Origin: Gammaproteobacteria bacterium UBA7310
Lineage (GTDB): Bacteria > Pseudomonadota > Gammaproteobacteria > Pseudomonadales > Ketobacteraceae
Reading direction: 5' to 3'
DNA length: 64,000 nucleotides
NCBI GenBank assembly: GCA_002471665.1
Contig: DKQK01000053.1
Span: 54,192-118,191, forward strand
The notes under the pieces are model-generated. The model ran no database searches and was not told the DNA's origin. It worked only from the letters and a program-made list of their open reading frames with translations. The position numbers were made by a program, and so were the translations under genes. Of the stretch, positions 52,524 through 62,003 are shown piece after piece; position 1 is the first letter of the stretch; every line of letters begins with the position of its first letter.

Positions 52524-53714
52524 ATGAAGTTTGTCGATGAGGCAGCTATTCGGGTGGAAGCTGGCGACGGCGGCAACGGCTGTCTGAGCTTTCGCCGGGA
52601 AAAGTATATTGAGTTCGGTGGCCCGGACGGTGGCAATGGTGGTGCGGGTGGCAGCGTGATCCTGCAAGCGGACGATGGGCTTAATACCCTGGTGGACTAC
52701 CGCTACGAGCGCATTTTCAAGGCCAAACGAGGAGAAGGTGGTTCCGGTCGCAACTGTACCGGTGCCAGTGGTGAGGATCTGGTGCTGAAAGTGCCGGTGG
52801 GCACCACAGTGGTGGATGAAGACACTGAAGAGGTGTTGGGTGATTTGCTGAAAGCCGGTGACCAGTTTGTGGTGGCGAAAGGCGGCCGCGGCGGGCTGGG
52901 CAATACCTGTTTCAAATCCAGCACCAACCGGGCCCCCAGGAAGACCACGCCGGGTACGCTTGGCGAAAAGCGCAATCTGCGCCTGGAGCTTAAAGTGCTG
53001 GCGGATATCGGTTTGTTGGGTATGCCCAATGCGGGCAAATCCACCCTGATCCGCTCGGTTTCCGCGGCCAAACCCAAGGTGGCCGACTACCCCTTTACCA
53101 CCTTGGTGCCCAATCTGGGTGTGGTAAAGGTGGATCGCCTGCGCAGTTTCGTTATGGCGGATATTCCCGGTTTGATCGAGGGCGCCGCTGAAGGCGCGGG
53201 GTTGGGCATCCGCTTTCTCAAGCATCTGGCGCGCTGCCGCATCCTGTTGCACGTGGTGGATATTGCGCCATGGGATCAAACCGATCCGGTGGAATCCGTG
53301 GATGCCATCGCCGGGGAATTGCAATTGTTCAGCCCGGCGCTGGCAGACCGTGAGCGCTGGCTGGTGTTGAATAAGATCGATTTGTTACCGGAAGCGGAAG
53401 CGCAGGCCCGTTGCCAGGAGATCATTGACGATCTGGGCTGGGAGGGGCCGGTGTTCCGGATTTCTGCCGCCAATGGCGTGGGTACTGGTGAGCTGGTGTT
53501 TGCCATCATGAACCATCTGGAAGAGTTGGATCAGCGCATGGCGGCGGATGAGGCGTTTGCCGAGGCGGAGCGGGCAGCCCGTCAACGGCTGGAGGAAGAG
53601 GCCCGTCTCAAGATTCAGGAATACAAGCACGAGCGCCGCCGTCAGCGCAACGCGGACGCGGATGATGATGACGACGATGATCACGATGTGGAAGTGGTGT
53701 ACGCACCGCACTGA
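52524..53714 (+). CDS. obgE: GTPase Obg
   Basis: 396 residues: Gly-rich OBG domain (MKFVDEAAIRVEAGDGGNG, FGGPDGGNGGAGG), then the GTPase domain with G1 GMPNAGKST, G3 DIPGLIEGAAEGAG, G4 NKIDLL and SAANG. The C-terminal tail is charged with a run of seven Asp. It takes part in 50S assembly and stress control. ATG 52524 has AGGAG; longer starts reach 52434. Confidence 0.96.
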   Translation: MKFVDEAAIRVEAGDGGNGCLSFRREKYIEFGGPDGGNGGAGGSVILQADDGLNTLVDYRYERIFKAKRGEGGSGRNCTGASGEDLVLKVPVGTTVVDEDTEEVLGDLLKAGDQFVVAKGGRGGLGNTCFKSSTNRAPRKTTPGTLGEKRNLRLELKVLADIGLLGMPNAGKSTLIRSVSAAKPKVADYPFTTLVPNLGVVKVDRLRSFVMADIPGLIEGAAEGAGLGIRFLKHLARCRILLHVVDIAPWDQTDPVESVDAIAGELQLFSPALADRERWLVLNKIDLLPEAEAQARCQEIIDDLGWEGPVFRISAANGVGTGELVFAIMNHLEELDQRMAADEAFAEAERAARQRLEEEARLKIQEYKHERRRQRNADADDDDDDDHDVEVVYAPH

Positions 53715-53749
53715 TCGGGTGTGTAGCCGGTTGGAGAGCATGACATACG

Positions 53750-54892
53750 ATGTCTGACGACAATAGCCAAAATGTGCGCCGCCAGGTGGCAGCTTCCCGC
53801 CGTTGGGTGGTGAAGATTGGCAGCGCGTTGTTGACCAATGATGGGCAGGGTCTGGACCAGTTGGCCATAGCCGGTTGGGTGCAGCAGATCGTGCAGCTGC
53901 GTCAGCGAGGGATTGAGGTGGTGCTGGTGTCCTCCGGATCGGTGGCAGAAGGCATGGCGCGGCTGGGTTGGAAGCAGCGACCTAAAGCCATTCATGATCT
54001 GCAGGCCGCCGCCGCTGTGGGCCAAATGGGGCTGGTGCAGACCTGGGAGCAGTCTTTCAAGGCCCATGATGTACATTCCGCCCAGGTGTTGGTGACCCAC
54101 GACGATCTATCGGATCGCAAGCGCTACCTCAATGCCCGCAGCACGTTGTTGGCGCTTATTTCCCACGGGGTGGTTCCGGTGGTGAACGAGAACGACACCG
54201 TGGTCACGGACGAAATTCGCTTCGGTGACAACGACACCCTTGGGGCTCTGGTGACCAATCTGGTGGAGGCGGACCTATTGGTTATTCTGACGGATCAGAA
54301 TGGTATGTTCGATGCCGACCCCCGCACCAACCCTTCCGCAAGATTGATTTCCCATGCCCGTGCCTCGGATCCGGCGCTGGTGGGTGTGGCTGGCGGCAGT
54401 GCCGGCAGCCTCGGGCGTGGTGGTATGGCCACCAAGCTACGCGCAGCGCAGCTGGCGGCCCGCTCCGGTGCTGCCAGCATCATAGTGGGGGGGCGCTTGC
54501 CCGCCGTGTTGTCCCGCATTCAGCAGGCAGAAGCGGTGGGCACCCTGCTCACAGCGGATGAATCACCCATGGCGGCGCGCAAGCAGTGGTTGGCCGGGCA
54601 CCTGCAGATGCGTGGCGTACTGACTCTGGATGCCGGTGCCGCCAAGGTGTTGCGGGAGAAAGGTGTCAGCCTGTTACCGGTGGGAGTGCGGGATGTGACC
54701 GGCAATTTCTCCCGGGGTGAGATGGTGTCCTGTGTGGGGCCGGACAATCAGCGGGTGGCCTGTGGGCTGGTGAATTATTCCGCTGAGGAAGCCCGTCGCA
54801 TTATGGGCAAGAGTTCTGATGCCATTGCGTCCATACTGGGGTATGTGGACGAGAAGGAGCTGATACACCGGGATAATATGGTGGTGTTCTGA
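53750..54892 (+). CDS. proB: Glutamate 5-kinase
   Basis: First step of proline synthesis. 380 residues: amino-acid kinase domain (WVVKIGSALLTNDG, SSGSVAEGM, NENDTVVTDEIRFGDNDTLGA, GTGGMATKLxAA-like GRGGMATKLRAAQLA) followed by a C-terminal PUA domain (about 280-370). Proline feedback is usual at the kinase domain. Follows obgE by 35 bp; common order in Pseudomonas-type genomes. Confidence 0.95.
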   Translation: MSDDNSQNVRRQVAASRRWVVKIGSALLTNDGQGLDQLAIAGWVQQIVQLRQRGIEVVLVSSGSVAEGMARLGWKQRPKAIHDLQAAAAVGQMGLVQTWEQSFKAHDVHSAQVLVTHDDLSDRKRYLNARSTLLALISHGVVPVVNENDTVVTDEIRFGDNDTLGALVTNLVEADLLVILTDQNGMFDADPRTNPSARLISHARASDPALVGVAGGSAGSLGRGGMATKLRAAQLAARSGAASIIVGGRLPAVLSRIQQAEAVGTLLTADESPMAARKQWLAGHLQMRGVLTLDAGAAKVLREKGVSLLPVGVRDVTGNFSRGEMVSCVGPDNQRVACGLVNYSAEEARRIMGKSSDAIASILGYVDEKELIHRDNMVVF

Positions 54893-54904
54893 TGCAGAGC
54901 CCGA

Positions 54905-54940
54905 ACACAAAAAAACCGGCTAAAGCCGGTTTTTTTGTGT
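54905..54940. terminator. Bidirectional terminator between proB and rpsT
   Basis: ACACAAAAAAACCGGC-TAAA-GCCGGTTTTTTTGTGT: perfect 16-bp arms, with an A/T-run on both sides, between convergent genes. Confidence 0.95.
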
Positions 54941-54954
54941 TCCAGGAACAACGT

Positions 54955-55221
54955 TTAAGCAGCCAGATCCTTGATCTGTGCGCTCAGGCGGCTCTTGTGG
55001 CGAGCCGCTTTGTTCTTGTGGATAATGCCTTTGCTCACCATGCGGTCGATAACAGGTACCGCTTCCAGGTAGGCTTTCTGGGCGTTTTCCTTGTTGCCGG
55101 TGGCAATTTCGGAAACCACTTTCTTGATGTATGTGCGAACCATGGAGCGCAGACCGGCATTGTGTCTGCGACGCTTTTCAGCCTGGCGTGCACGTTTCTT
55201 AGCTGATTTGATGTTAGCCAA
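54955..55221 (-). CDS. rpsT: Ribosomal protein bS20
   Basis: 88 residues, MANIKSAKKRARQAEKRR start and HKNKAARHKSRL near the end, as in all S20 proteins. Binds 16S rRNA. Monocistronic, with its promoter in the 55222-55496 gap. Confidence 0.97.
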   Translation of the reverse strand: MANIKSAKKRARQAEKRRRHNAGLRSMVRTYIKKVVSEIATGNKENAQKAYLEAVPVIDRMVSKGIIHKNKAARHKSRLSAQIKDLAA

Positions 55222-55263
55222 GGTCTAGCTCCTTATCTTATCGATAATCAGTAAAATTGCTGA

Positions 55264-55315
55264 AACTTGAACGTGTAACGTAACTTGAACGTCTAACTGT
55301 ATTAGTAACTAATAC
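55264..55315 (-). repeat. Tandem 18-bp repeat and palindrome upstream of rpsT
   Basis: AACTTGAACGTGTAACGT and AACTTGAACGTCTAACTG lie head to tail, followed by GTATTAG-TAA-CTAATAC (perfect 7-bp inverted repeat, 55299-55315). It is about 45-95 bp upstream of the rpsT start, so probably promoter or leader region. The repeats are of low complexity but ordered. Confidence 0.5.
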
Positions 55316-55423
55316 AAGCAACTCATGTCGAATAATCAGACGCTAAGCGACTTGAATTCGAGGACGCAAGATTATTCCCACCCGGGCCCCTAGTGTCAAG
55401 GCCTATGGGCTATTTAAATCAAA

Positions 55424-55454
55424 GGATACGGATTTTCCGGCGTATCCGTATAAT
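55424..55454 (+). promoter_or_regulatory. murJ promoter with adjacent 7-bp inverted repeat
   Basis: TATAAT at 55449-55454 is a perfect -10, 43 bp before the MurJ start. Just upstream is GGATACG, 10 bases, CGTATCC (55424-55447), covering the -35 position. No good -35 is seen, so a regulator may bind there. Confidence 0.55.
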
Positions 55455-55496
55455 GGCCGCCTCAATGGGAGACCCAGTATTGATGAAAACCAAGCT

Positions 55497-57065
55497 ATGA
55501 AGAACGAAAAGTCGGGGCGTAAGCAGGGCGGATTGTTGCGCTCCACCGGGATTGTCAGTCTGTTCACCATGTTGTCGCGGGTGCTGGGGCTGGTGCGGGA
55601 CGTGGTGGTGGCCAATGTGTTTGGTGCCGGGGGCGGTGCGGATGCTTTCTTTGTTGCCTTCAAGATACCTAACTTCTTTCGGCGCCTGTTTGCCGAAGGC
55701 GCTTTCAACCAGGCTTTCGTGCCGGTTTTGTCGGAGTATCGGAGTCAGCGCGAACAGGTAGAAGTGCGCTTGCTGATCAGCTATACCATGGGGTCCCTGG
55801 GTGGGGTGCTGATGGTGATCAGTTTGATGTGTGTGGTGTTTGCCCCGGCCGTCACTTTTCTGTTTGCTCCGGGCTTTCACGATATGCCGGAGAAGTTCGA
55901 TCTGGCGTCGGACATGCTCAGGCTCACCTTTCCCTACCTGTTGCTGATATCCCTCACCGCCATGCTGGGCAGCGTGCTCAACAGCTACGGGCGGTTTGCG
56001 ATTCCCGCCTTTACACCGGTGCTGTTGAATCTCTGTCTGATTGGCGCCGCATTGCTGGTATCGCCCCTGATGGATCCGCCCATTATTGCCCTGGCCTGGG
56101 GGGTGTTGGCCGCGGGTGTGGTGCAACTGGTATTCCAGTTTCCCTTTGTCAGGCAAATCCAGCTGTTGTCGGTACCCCGCTGGGGCTGGTCTGACCCCGG
56201 GGTTAAGCGCATCCTGGCATTGATGTTACCGGCCATGTTCGGGGTGTCGGTGGCACAGATCAACCTGCTGCTGGATACGGTGCTGGCGTCGTTTCTGGTG
56301 GACGGCAGTGTGTCCTGGCTGTATTACTCGGATCGCCTGATGGAGCTGCCGCTGGGGGTGTTCGGGATCGCCATCGCCACGGTGATTCTGCCCAGCTTAT
56401 CCCGCAAGCATGCCAGCCAGTCGGTGGAGGCATTCTCGCAAACCCTGGATTGGGCCGTGCGAATGGTGCTGCTGATTGGCCTGCCGGCGGCCCTGGCGTT
56501 GGTGGTGCTGGCGGCACCGTTGCTGGTGACCCTGTTTCAGTATGGTGAATTCAGCGCGGCGGATGTGGACCGGGCCAGCCTCAGTTTGCAGGCCTATGGT
56601 GCCGGTTTGCTGGGCTTCATGCTGGTGAAGGTGCTGGCGCCCGGGTATTTCGCCCGCCAGGATACCAAAACTCCGGTCAAGGTGGGGATAAAAGCCATGG
56701 TGGCGAATATGGTATTCAATCTGGCGTTGATTGTGCCCCTGGCCCATGTGGGCCTGGCGCTGGCTACTTCACTGTCGGCGTTGCTGAACGCGTTTTTGCT
56801 GTGGCTGGGATTACGGCGGGAGGGTGTGTATCAGGCGCAGCCGGGCTGGTGGCTGTTTGTGCTGCGATTGGTGGTGTCTGCCGCTGTCATGGTGGCTGTT
56901 ATTGTCTTTCTGAACAAGGATTTGGCGCAGTGGCTGGCCTGGGGCTGGCAATGGCGCAGTGGTTATCTGGCGGTGATGGTCCTGGCGGGTATGGCGGCGT
57001 ATTTCGGCGCATTGCTGCTGCTGGGGATGCGCATGGGGGATCTGAGATCCCGACAGCTAGAGTGA
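55497..57065 (+). CDS. murJ: Lipid II flippase MurJ
   Basis: 522-residue MOP-superfamily membrane protein with about 14 transmembrane helices. Starts GLLRSTGIVSLFTMLSRVLGL, and RRLFAEGAFNQAFVP is the usual MurJ signature. Moves lipid II across the inner membrane for peptidoglycan synthesis. Typical place between rpsT and ribF. Confidence 0.95.
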   Translation: MKNEKSGRKQGGLLRSTGIVSLFTMLSRVLGLVRDVVVANVFGAGGGADAFFVAFKIPNFFRRLFAEGAFNQAFVPVLSEYRSQREQVEVRLLISYTMGSLGGVLMVISLMCVVFAPAVTFLFAPGFHDMPEKFDLASDMLRLTFPYLLLISLTAMLGSVLNSYGRFAIPAFTPVLLNLCLIGAALLVSPLMDPPIIALAWGVLAAGVVQLVFQFPFVRQIQLLSVPRWGWSDPGVKRILALMLPAMFGVSVAQINLLLDTVLASFLVDGSVSWLYYSDRLMELPLGVFGIAIATVILPSLSRKHASQSVEAFSQTLDWAVRMVLLIGLPAALALVVLAAPLLVTLFQYGEFSAADVDRASLSLQAYGAGLLGFMLVKVLAPGYFARQDTKTPVKVGIKAMVANMVFNLALIVPLAHVGLALATSLSALLNAFLLWLGLRREGVYQAQPGWWLFVLRLVVSAAVMVAVIVFLNKDLAQWLAWGWQWRSGYLAVMVLAGMAAYFGALLLLGMRMGDLRSRQLE

Positions 57066-57112
57066 GTGCCTGTTATGTCGCCGGCGGCAGGGAGGGATTG
57101 CCCTGTACGCAG

Positions 57113-57141
57113 TTATATCCGGCGTCCAAGTCCGCTATAAT
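57113..57141 (+). promoter_or_regulatory. Promoter upstream of ribF
   Basis: TATAAT at 57136-57141 is a perfect -10, 30 bp before ribF. TTATAT at 57113-57118, 17 bp upstream, is a weak -35. Confidence 0.5.
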
Positions 57142-57170
57142 GCTCGCCTTTTTGGCATATTGGCAGGGTT

Positions 57171-58112
57171 ATGGAGCTGATTCGCGGGGTACACAATTTA
57201 CGGGCCCGCCACCGGGGGTGTGTGGCGACCATCGGTAACTTTGACGGGATTCACCTCGGGCATCGTGCCATCATCCGTCAGGTGACCGCCAAGGCCAAGA
57301 CGCTGGCTGTACCGTCTGCGGTGATGGTGTTTGAACCCCAACCCCGAGAATTCTTTGCCCCGGAAGATGCCCCGGCCCGTTTGATGACCTTTCGTGAAAA
57401 GGTGGAAATCCTGGCAGAGCTGGGTTTGGATCGGGTGCTTTGCGTAAAATTCGATCAGCGATTCTGCAGTCAGTCGGCGCGGGAGTTTTGTGAAAACATC
57501 CTCATTCAGGGAATGGGGGTGCAGCATCTGGTGGTGGGGGATGACTTCCGTTTTGGCAATGACCGGGCCGGTGATTTCCGTTTTTTACAGAAGATGGGCG
57601 CGGCAAACGGCTTCAGTGTGGAAAACACTCACACCTTCGAATGGCATGGGGAACGGGTCAGCAGTACCCGGGTCAGAGAATGTCTTGAGAGCAGCGATTT
57701 TGATTCTGCCTCGGTGATGTTGTGTCGCCCGTTCTTTATGTCGGGCCGTGTGATACACGGGCAAAAATTAGGACGCACCATCGGTGTGCCCACCGCCAAC
57801 CTGCTGCCCAAGCGGGTGCGAACGCCGGTTACCGGTGTCTTTGCGGTGGAGGTGCGGGGCCTGGGCGATGTGCAGCAGGGGGTGGCCAATCTGGGCACCC
57901 GACCCACACTGGGTGGTGAACAGGTGCGCCTGGAAGTGCACCTGCTGGATTTTAAGGGCGATCTGTATGGTAAGCACCTGCGAGTGATGTTCCGCCATAA
58001 AATCCGCGATGAGAAAAAATTCGACGGGCTGGATGCACTTACCAAGGCCATCCACCAGGATATTGAAACAGCAAAACATTTTTTTGCGAAACCAAAAGCA
58101 AAGGGCAATTGA
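57171..58112 (+). CDS. ribF: Bifunctional riboflavin kinase / FMN adenylyltransferase
   Basis: 313 residues. N-terminal nucleotidyltransferase half (GNFDGIHLGHRAII, VVGDDFRFGNDRAGD, SSTRVRECLE) makes FAD, and the C-terminal kinase half (GRTIGVPTANLLPK, GVANLGTRPTLGG) makes FMN. Followed by ileS with 5 bp between them, in the usual ribF-ileS-lspA order. Confidence 0.96.
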   Translation: MELIRGVHNLRARHRGCVATIGNFDGIHLGHRAIIRQVTAKAKTLAVPSAVMVFEPQPREFFAPEDAPARLMTFREKVEILAELGLDRVLCVKFDQRFCSQSAREFCENILIQGMGVQHLVVGDDFRFGNDRAGDFRFLQKMGAANGFSVENTHTFEWHGERVSSTRVRECLESSDFDSASVMLCRPFFMSGRVIHGQKLGRTIGVPTANLLPKRVRTPVTGVFAVEVRGLGDVQQGVANLGTRPTLGGEQVRLEVHLLDFKGDLYGKHLRVMFRHKIRDEKKFDGLDALTKAIHQDIETAKHFFAKPKAKGN

Positions 58113-58117
58113 ATTTC

Positions 58118-60928
58118 ATGGCCGATTACAAAGCGACATTGAATTTACCGGATACCGCTTTTCCCATGCGCGGCAACCTGGCTCAGCGTGAGCCTGAGCT
58201 GCTTAAACGCTGGCAGCAAATGGATCTGTATCATCAGGTGCAGGCCATCACTGCCGGGCGGCCTCAGTTCATTCTGCACGATGGCCCGCCATACGCGAAT
58301 GGCGATATTCATATTGGCCATGCGGTGAATAAAATCCTGAAGGACACCATTATGCGCGCCAAGCGCCTGAGTGGTTTTGATGTGCCCTATGTGCCGGGGT
58401 GGGATTGTCATGGCCTGCCCATCGAACACAATGTGGAAAAGAAAATCGGCAAGGCCGGGGTCAAGGTTCCTTATTCGGAATTTCGCAAAAAATGCCGCGA
58501 CTACGCCATGAAACAGGTCAACGGCCAGCGTGAGGATTTTATCCGCCTGGGGGTGCTGGGAGACTGGGATAATCCCTATCTCACTATGGACTTCAAAACC
58601 GAGGCTGACATCATCCGGGCGCTGGGCCGTATTGCGGAAAACGGCCACCTGGTGAAAGGTTTCAAGCCTGTCTATTGGAGCGTGGTGGGTGGTTCTGCGT
58701 TGGCGGAAGCCGAAGTGGAATATCAGGATAAAACCTCCACCCAGGTTGATGTGCGATTTGCGCCCCTGGATGGGGATGCCTTGGTCGGAAAATTCGGAAT
58801 CGGTTCTGCATCGTTACCGGTTTCCGTTGTGATCTGGACCACCACGCCCTGGACTTTGCCGGCCAACCAGGCGGTGGCGCTGGCGCGGGATCTGGAATAC
58901 AGCCTGGTGAAGCTGAATGCGGGCAGCGGTGATGAGCTGATCGTGCTGGCCAGCGACCTGGTAGACGCCGTATGTAAGCGCTATGGCGTGGACACTTTCG
59001 AAGTGATGGGCACGGCGCACGGTGCCGAGCTTGAAAACCTGCAATTGAAGCATCCCTTTATTCAGCGTGAGGTGCCCATTGTAATGGGGGATCACGTGAC
59101 CACCGATGCCGGTACCGGCGCAGTCCACATCGCCCCCGATCACGGCCTCGATGATTTTAACGTGGGTTTGAAATACGGCATCAATACCCTTAACTATGTG
59201 GGCGCTGATGGTACCTACGGCGACGCAACACCTCTGGTGGCCGGAGAACATGTCTACAAAGTGGAGCCGAGAATTCTGCAGTTGCTGGAAAGCAATCATG
59301 CTCTGCTGCAGCAGGCGAAAATGACCCACAGCTATCCCCATTGCTGGCGTACCAAGACGCCTTTGATCTATCGGGCCACACCGCAATGGTTTATCAGTAT
59401 GAACCAGAACGGCTTGCTGGATGCCTGCAGGAAAGCCGCCAATAAAGTGGAGTGGTTGCCGGAGTGGGGTAAGGCCCGGATTGAAGGCATGTTGGAACAA
59501 AGCCCGGACTGGTGTATTTCACGACAGCGTACCTGGGGTGTTCCCATTGCCCTGTTTGTGCATAAAGACACTTCCGAACTGCATCCCAATACCGCTCAGT
59601 TGATTGAGGCGGTGGCGAAAAAAGTAGAAGCCCAGGGCATGGATGCCTGGTTTGATCTGGATACGACTGAGCTGTTGGGGGATGATGCGGCCAGTTATGA
59701 CAAAGTGACCGACACCCTGGATGTGTGGTTTGATTCCGGTGTGACGCACTATTCCGTGTTGGAGCAGCGGCACAACCTGCGTGTGCCCGCAGACCTGTAT
59801 CTGGAAGGCTCAGACCAGCATCGTGGCTGGTTCCAGTCCTCATTGAAAACCAGTTTGGCCATTCGGGGGGACGCACCCTACAAAACCGTGCTGACCCACG
59901 GATTTACCGTCGATGCCCAGGGCAAGAAAATGTCCAAATCCTTAGGTAATGTGGTGTCGCCTCAAAAAGTGATGAAGTCACTGGGCGCCGATATTATCCG
60001 CTTGTGGGTGGCGGCCACCGACTACCGTGGTGAGATGACGGTGTCTGATGAAATCCTCAAGCGTACGGCGGATTCCTATCGCCGCATCCGCAACACGGCC
60101 CGTTTCCTGTTATCCAATCTCAACGGCTTTGATCCCAAAGCGCATGGGGTTGCAGCGCAGGACATGCTGGCACTGGATCGCTGGGCAGTGCATCGTGCTG
60201 CCAGATTACAGCAGGAAATCATCGATAACTACAACGAGTATTCCTTCCATTCCATTTACCAGAAACTGCATAACTATTGCGTTGTGGATCTGGGTGGGTT
60301 CTACCTGGATGTGATCAAGGATCGACAGTACACCTGCCAGAAAGACAGTGTGGCCCGCCGCTCGGCGCAAACCGCGTTGTACCACATTGCCGAGGCACTG
60401 GTGCGCTGGATAGCGCCTATTCTCAGCTTTACGGCCGATGAGCTGTGGCAGTTTATGCCCGGTGAGCGCAGTGAATCCGTGCATCTGGAAACCTGGTATG
60501 AAGGCTTGTTTGAGCTGCCGGCCGGTGAGCCCATGAATGCGGATTTCTGGCAGACCATTCAAGGCGTTAAAACGGCGGTGAACAAGCAGCTGGAGGATGC
60601 CCGCAAGCAGGGTGTTGTTGGCGGCAGCCTGGAGGCGGAAGTGGACATCCATTGCAGCGAGGATCTGAAACAGGATCTGGATCGCCTGGGTGATGAGCTG
60701 CGTTTCGCCATGATCACCAGCGCAGTGCGCGTGCACCAGTGGAATCAGGGTGGTGATATCACCGAGGTGGATGGCTTGCGGGTAGAAGTGAAAAAGAGCG
60801 AGCATCAAAAATGCGTGCGTTGCTGGCACCTGCGTGAAGACGTGGGCGCCAACAGCGATCATCCTGAGCTGTGTTTACGTTGTGTGGACAATGTGGACGG
60901 GGATGGAGAGCCACGGGATTACTGTTAA
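58118..60928 (+). CDS. ileS: Isoleucine-tRNA ligase
   Basis: 936 residues. Class I synthetase: HIGH-type GDIHIGHAVNKILKD, long CP1 editing domain, KMSKS in KKMSKSLGN, and C-terminal zinc finger CVRCW...CLRC. Charges tRNA-Ile and edits valine. ATG 58118 gives the usual MADYKATLNLP start. Confidence 0.97.
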   Translation: MADYKATLNLPDTAFPMRGNLAQREPELLKRWQQMDLYHQVQAITAGRPQFILHDGPPYANGDIHIGHAVNKILKDTIMRAKRLSGFDVPYVPGWDCHGLPIEHNVEKKIGKAGVKVPYSEFRKKCRDYAMKQVNGQREDFIRLGVLGDWDNPYLTMDFKTEADIIRALGRIAENGHLVKGFKPVYWSVVGGSALAEAEVEYQDKTSTQVDVRFAPLDGDALVGKFGIGSASLPVSVVIWTTTPWTLPANQAVALARDLEYSLVKLNAGSGDELIVLASDLVDAVCKRYGVDTFEVMGTAHGAELENLQLKHPFIQREVPIVMGDHVTTDAGTGAVHIAPDHGLDDFNVGLKYGINTLNYVGADGTYGDATPLVAGEHVYKVEPRILQLLESNHALLQQAKMTHSYPHCWRTKTPLIYRATPQWFISMNQNGLLDACRKAANKVEWLPEWGKARIEGMLEQSPDWCISRQRTWGVPIALFVHKDTSELHPNTAQLIEAVAKKVEAQGMDAWFDLDTTELLGDDAASYDKVTDTLDVWFDSGVTHYSVLEQRHNLRVPADLYLEGSDQHRGWFQSSLKTSLAIRGDAPYKTVLTHGFTVDAQGKKMSKSLGNVVSPQKVMKSLGADIIRLWVAATDYRGEMTVSDEILKRTADSYRRIRNTARFLLSNLNGFDPKAHGVAAQDMLALDRWAVHRAARLQQEIIDNYNEYSFHSIYQKLHNYCVVDLGGFYLDVIKDRQYTCQKDSVARRSAQTALYHIAEALVRWIAPILSFTADELWQFMPGERSESVHLETWYEGLFELPAGEPMNADFWQTIQGVKTAVNKQLEDARKQGVVGGSLEAEVDIHCSEDLKQDLDRLGDELRFAMITSAVRVHQWNQGGDITEVDGLRVEVKKSEHQKCVRCWHLREDVGANSDHPELCLRCVDNVDGDGEPRDYC

Positions 60929-60979
60929 ACTGCAGGCATCTTTGTTAATGAAACAGGGTTGATACAATCAGTGACCACC

Positions 60980-61489
60980 ATGACAGAAAGCGTTAAAGAC
61001 AAAGCAGAATCAGCCACTGGCATGTTGAAGTGGTTATGGCTCACCACCGTGGTGGTGATCATTGACCAGATTACCAAGCTGGCGGTGGACGGCAGTTTTG
61101 AAAAATACGAGCGGCTGGAAATTTTGCCTTTTTTCAATCTGACGCTGGCCTATAACGAGGGGGCAGCGTTCAGCTTCCTGGCGGGTGCCGGTGGTTGGCA
61201 GCGTTGGTTCTTTACCGGTATTGCCGTGGTGGTCAGCATCATGCTGGTTATCTGGTTACGCAAACTGCCGAAAAACGATTGGTGGTCGGCGGCGTCCATC
61301 GCCCTGATTTTGGGGGGAGCGCTGGGCAATCTGTATGACCGGGTTGCCTACGGCCACGTGGTGGATTTTTTGGATTTCCATTGGCAAGGAGCGCATTTTC
61401 CGGCGTTTAATGTGGCCGACAGTGCCATAACCGTCGGTGCGGCGATGATGATTATTGAGATGTTCTGGAAACCGGGATCTGCTAAATGA
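60980..61489 (+). CDS. lspA: Lipoprotein signal peptidase II
   Basis: 169 residues with four transmembrane helices. Catalytic Asp pair in GNLYDR and FNVADSAI. Cuts signal peptides before the lipidated Cys of prolipoproteins, such as the two hydrolase lipoproteins here. ATG 60980; a GTG at 60971 has a better-spaced AGGG and could be the true start. Its stop overlaps the fkpB start (ATGA). Confidence 0.95.
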   Translation: MTESVKDKAESATGMLKWLWLTTVVVIIDQITKLAVDGSFEKYERLEILPFFNLTLAYNEGAAFSFLAGAGGWQRWFFTGIAVVVSIMLVIWLRKLPKNDWWSAASIALILGGALGNLYDRVAYGHVVDFLDFHWQGAHFPAFNVADSAITVGAAMMIIEMFWKPGSAK

Positions 61490-61986
61490 ATGAATTACGC
61501 ATTGGCCCGGGCAAACGAGTGACCCTGCATTTTTCGGTATTGTTGCTGGATGGTGCCGTGGTGGATTCCACCAAAGACCGGGCTCCTGCCACATTCACGG
61601 TGGGGGATGGCAATTTGCTGCCCGGCTTTGAGCAGAGTATTTTCGGTTTGAAAGCCGGTGACAAACGTTCGGTGCTGTTAGAGGCTGCCAATGCGTTCGG
61701 CCCCTACAACCCCGACAATATCCAGCGCATGCGCCGGGGCCTGTTCAGTGGTGACATGACCCTGGAACCGGGTGTGGTGGTGTCTTTTGCCGATAAAAGT
61801 AAGGCTGAGCTGCCGGGCGTAATCAAAAGTGTTGCTGAGGATCTGGTAGAGGTGGACTTCAATCACCCCCTGGCCGGCAAGGACCTGACTTTTCAGGTGG
61901 AAATCATCAACGTCGTGGACGCGCAGTCCCAGGCAGTCAGCTTGCAGAGTTCGAAGCAAGCGTCAATACGAAACAACCAGCAGTAG
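61486..61986 (+). CDS. fkpB: FKBP-type peptidyl-prolyl isomerase (FkpB/SlpA)
   Basis: 166 residues, FKBP fold with an IF-domain insert. LLPGFEQSIFGLKAGDKR and the first strand VTLHFSVLLLDGAVVDST. Catalyses prolyl isomerisation. Position after lspA and before ispH is standard. Confidence 0.92.
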   Translation: MNELRIGPGKRVTLHFSVLLLDGAVVDSTKDRAPATFTVGDGNLLPGFEQSIFGLKAGDKRSVLLEAANAFGPYNPDNIQRMRRGLFSGDMTLEPGVVVSFADKSKAELPGVIKSVAEDLVEVDFNHPLAGKDLTFQVEIINVVDAQSQAVSLQSSKQASIRNNQQ

Positions 61987-62003
61987 TCGCTGCAAAGAGG
62001 CAT

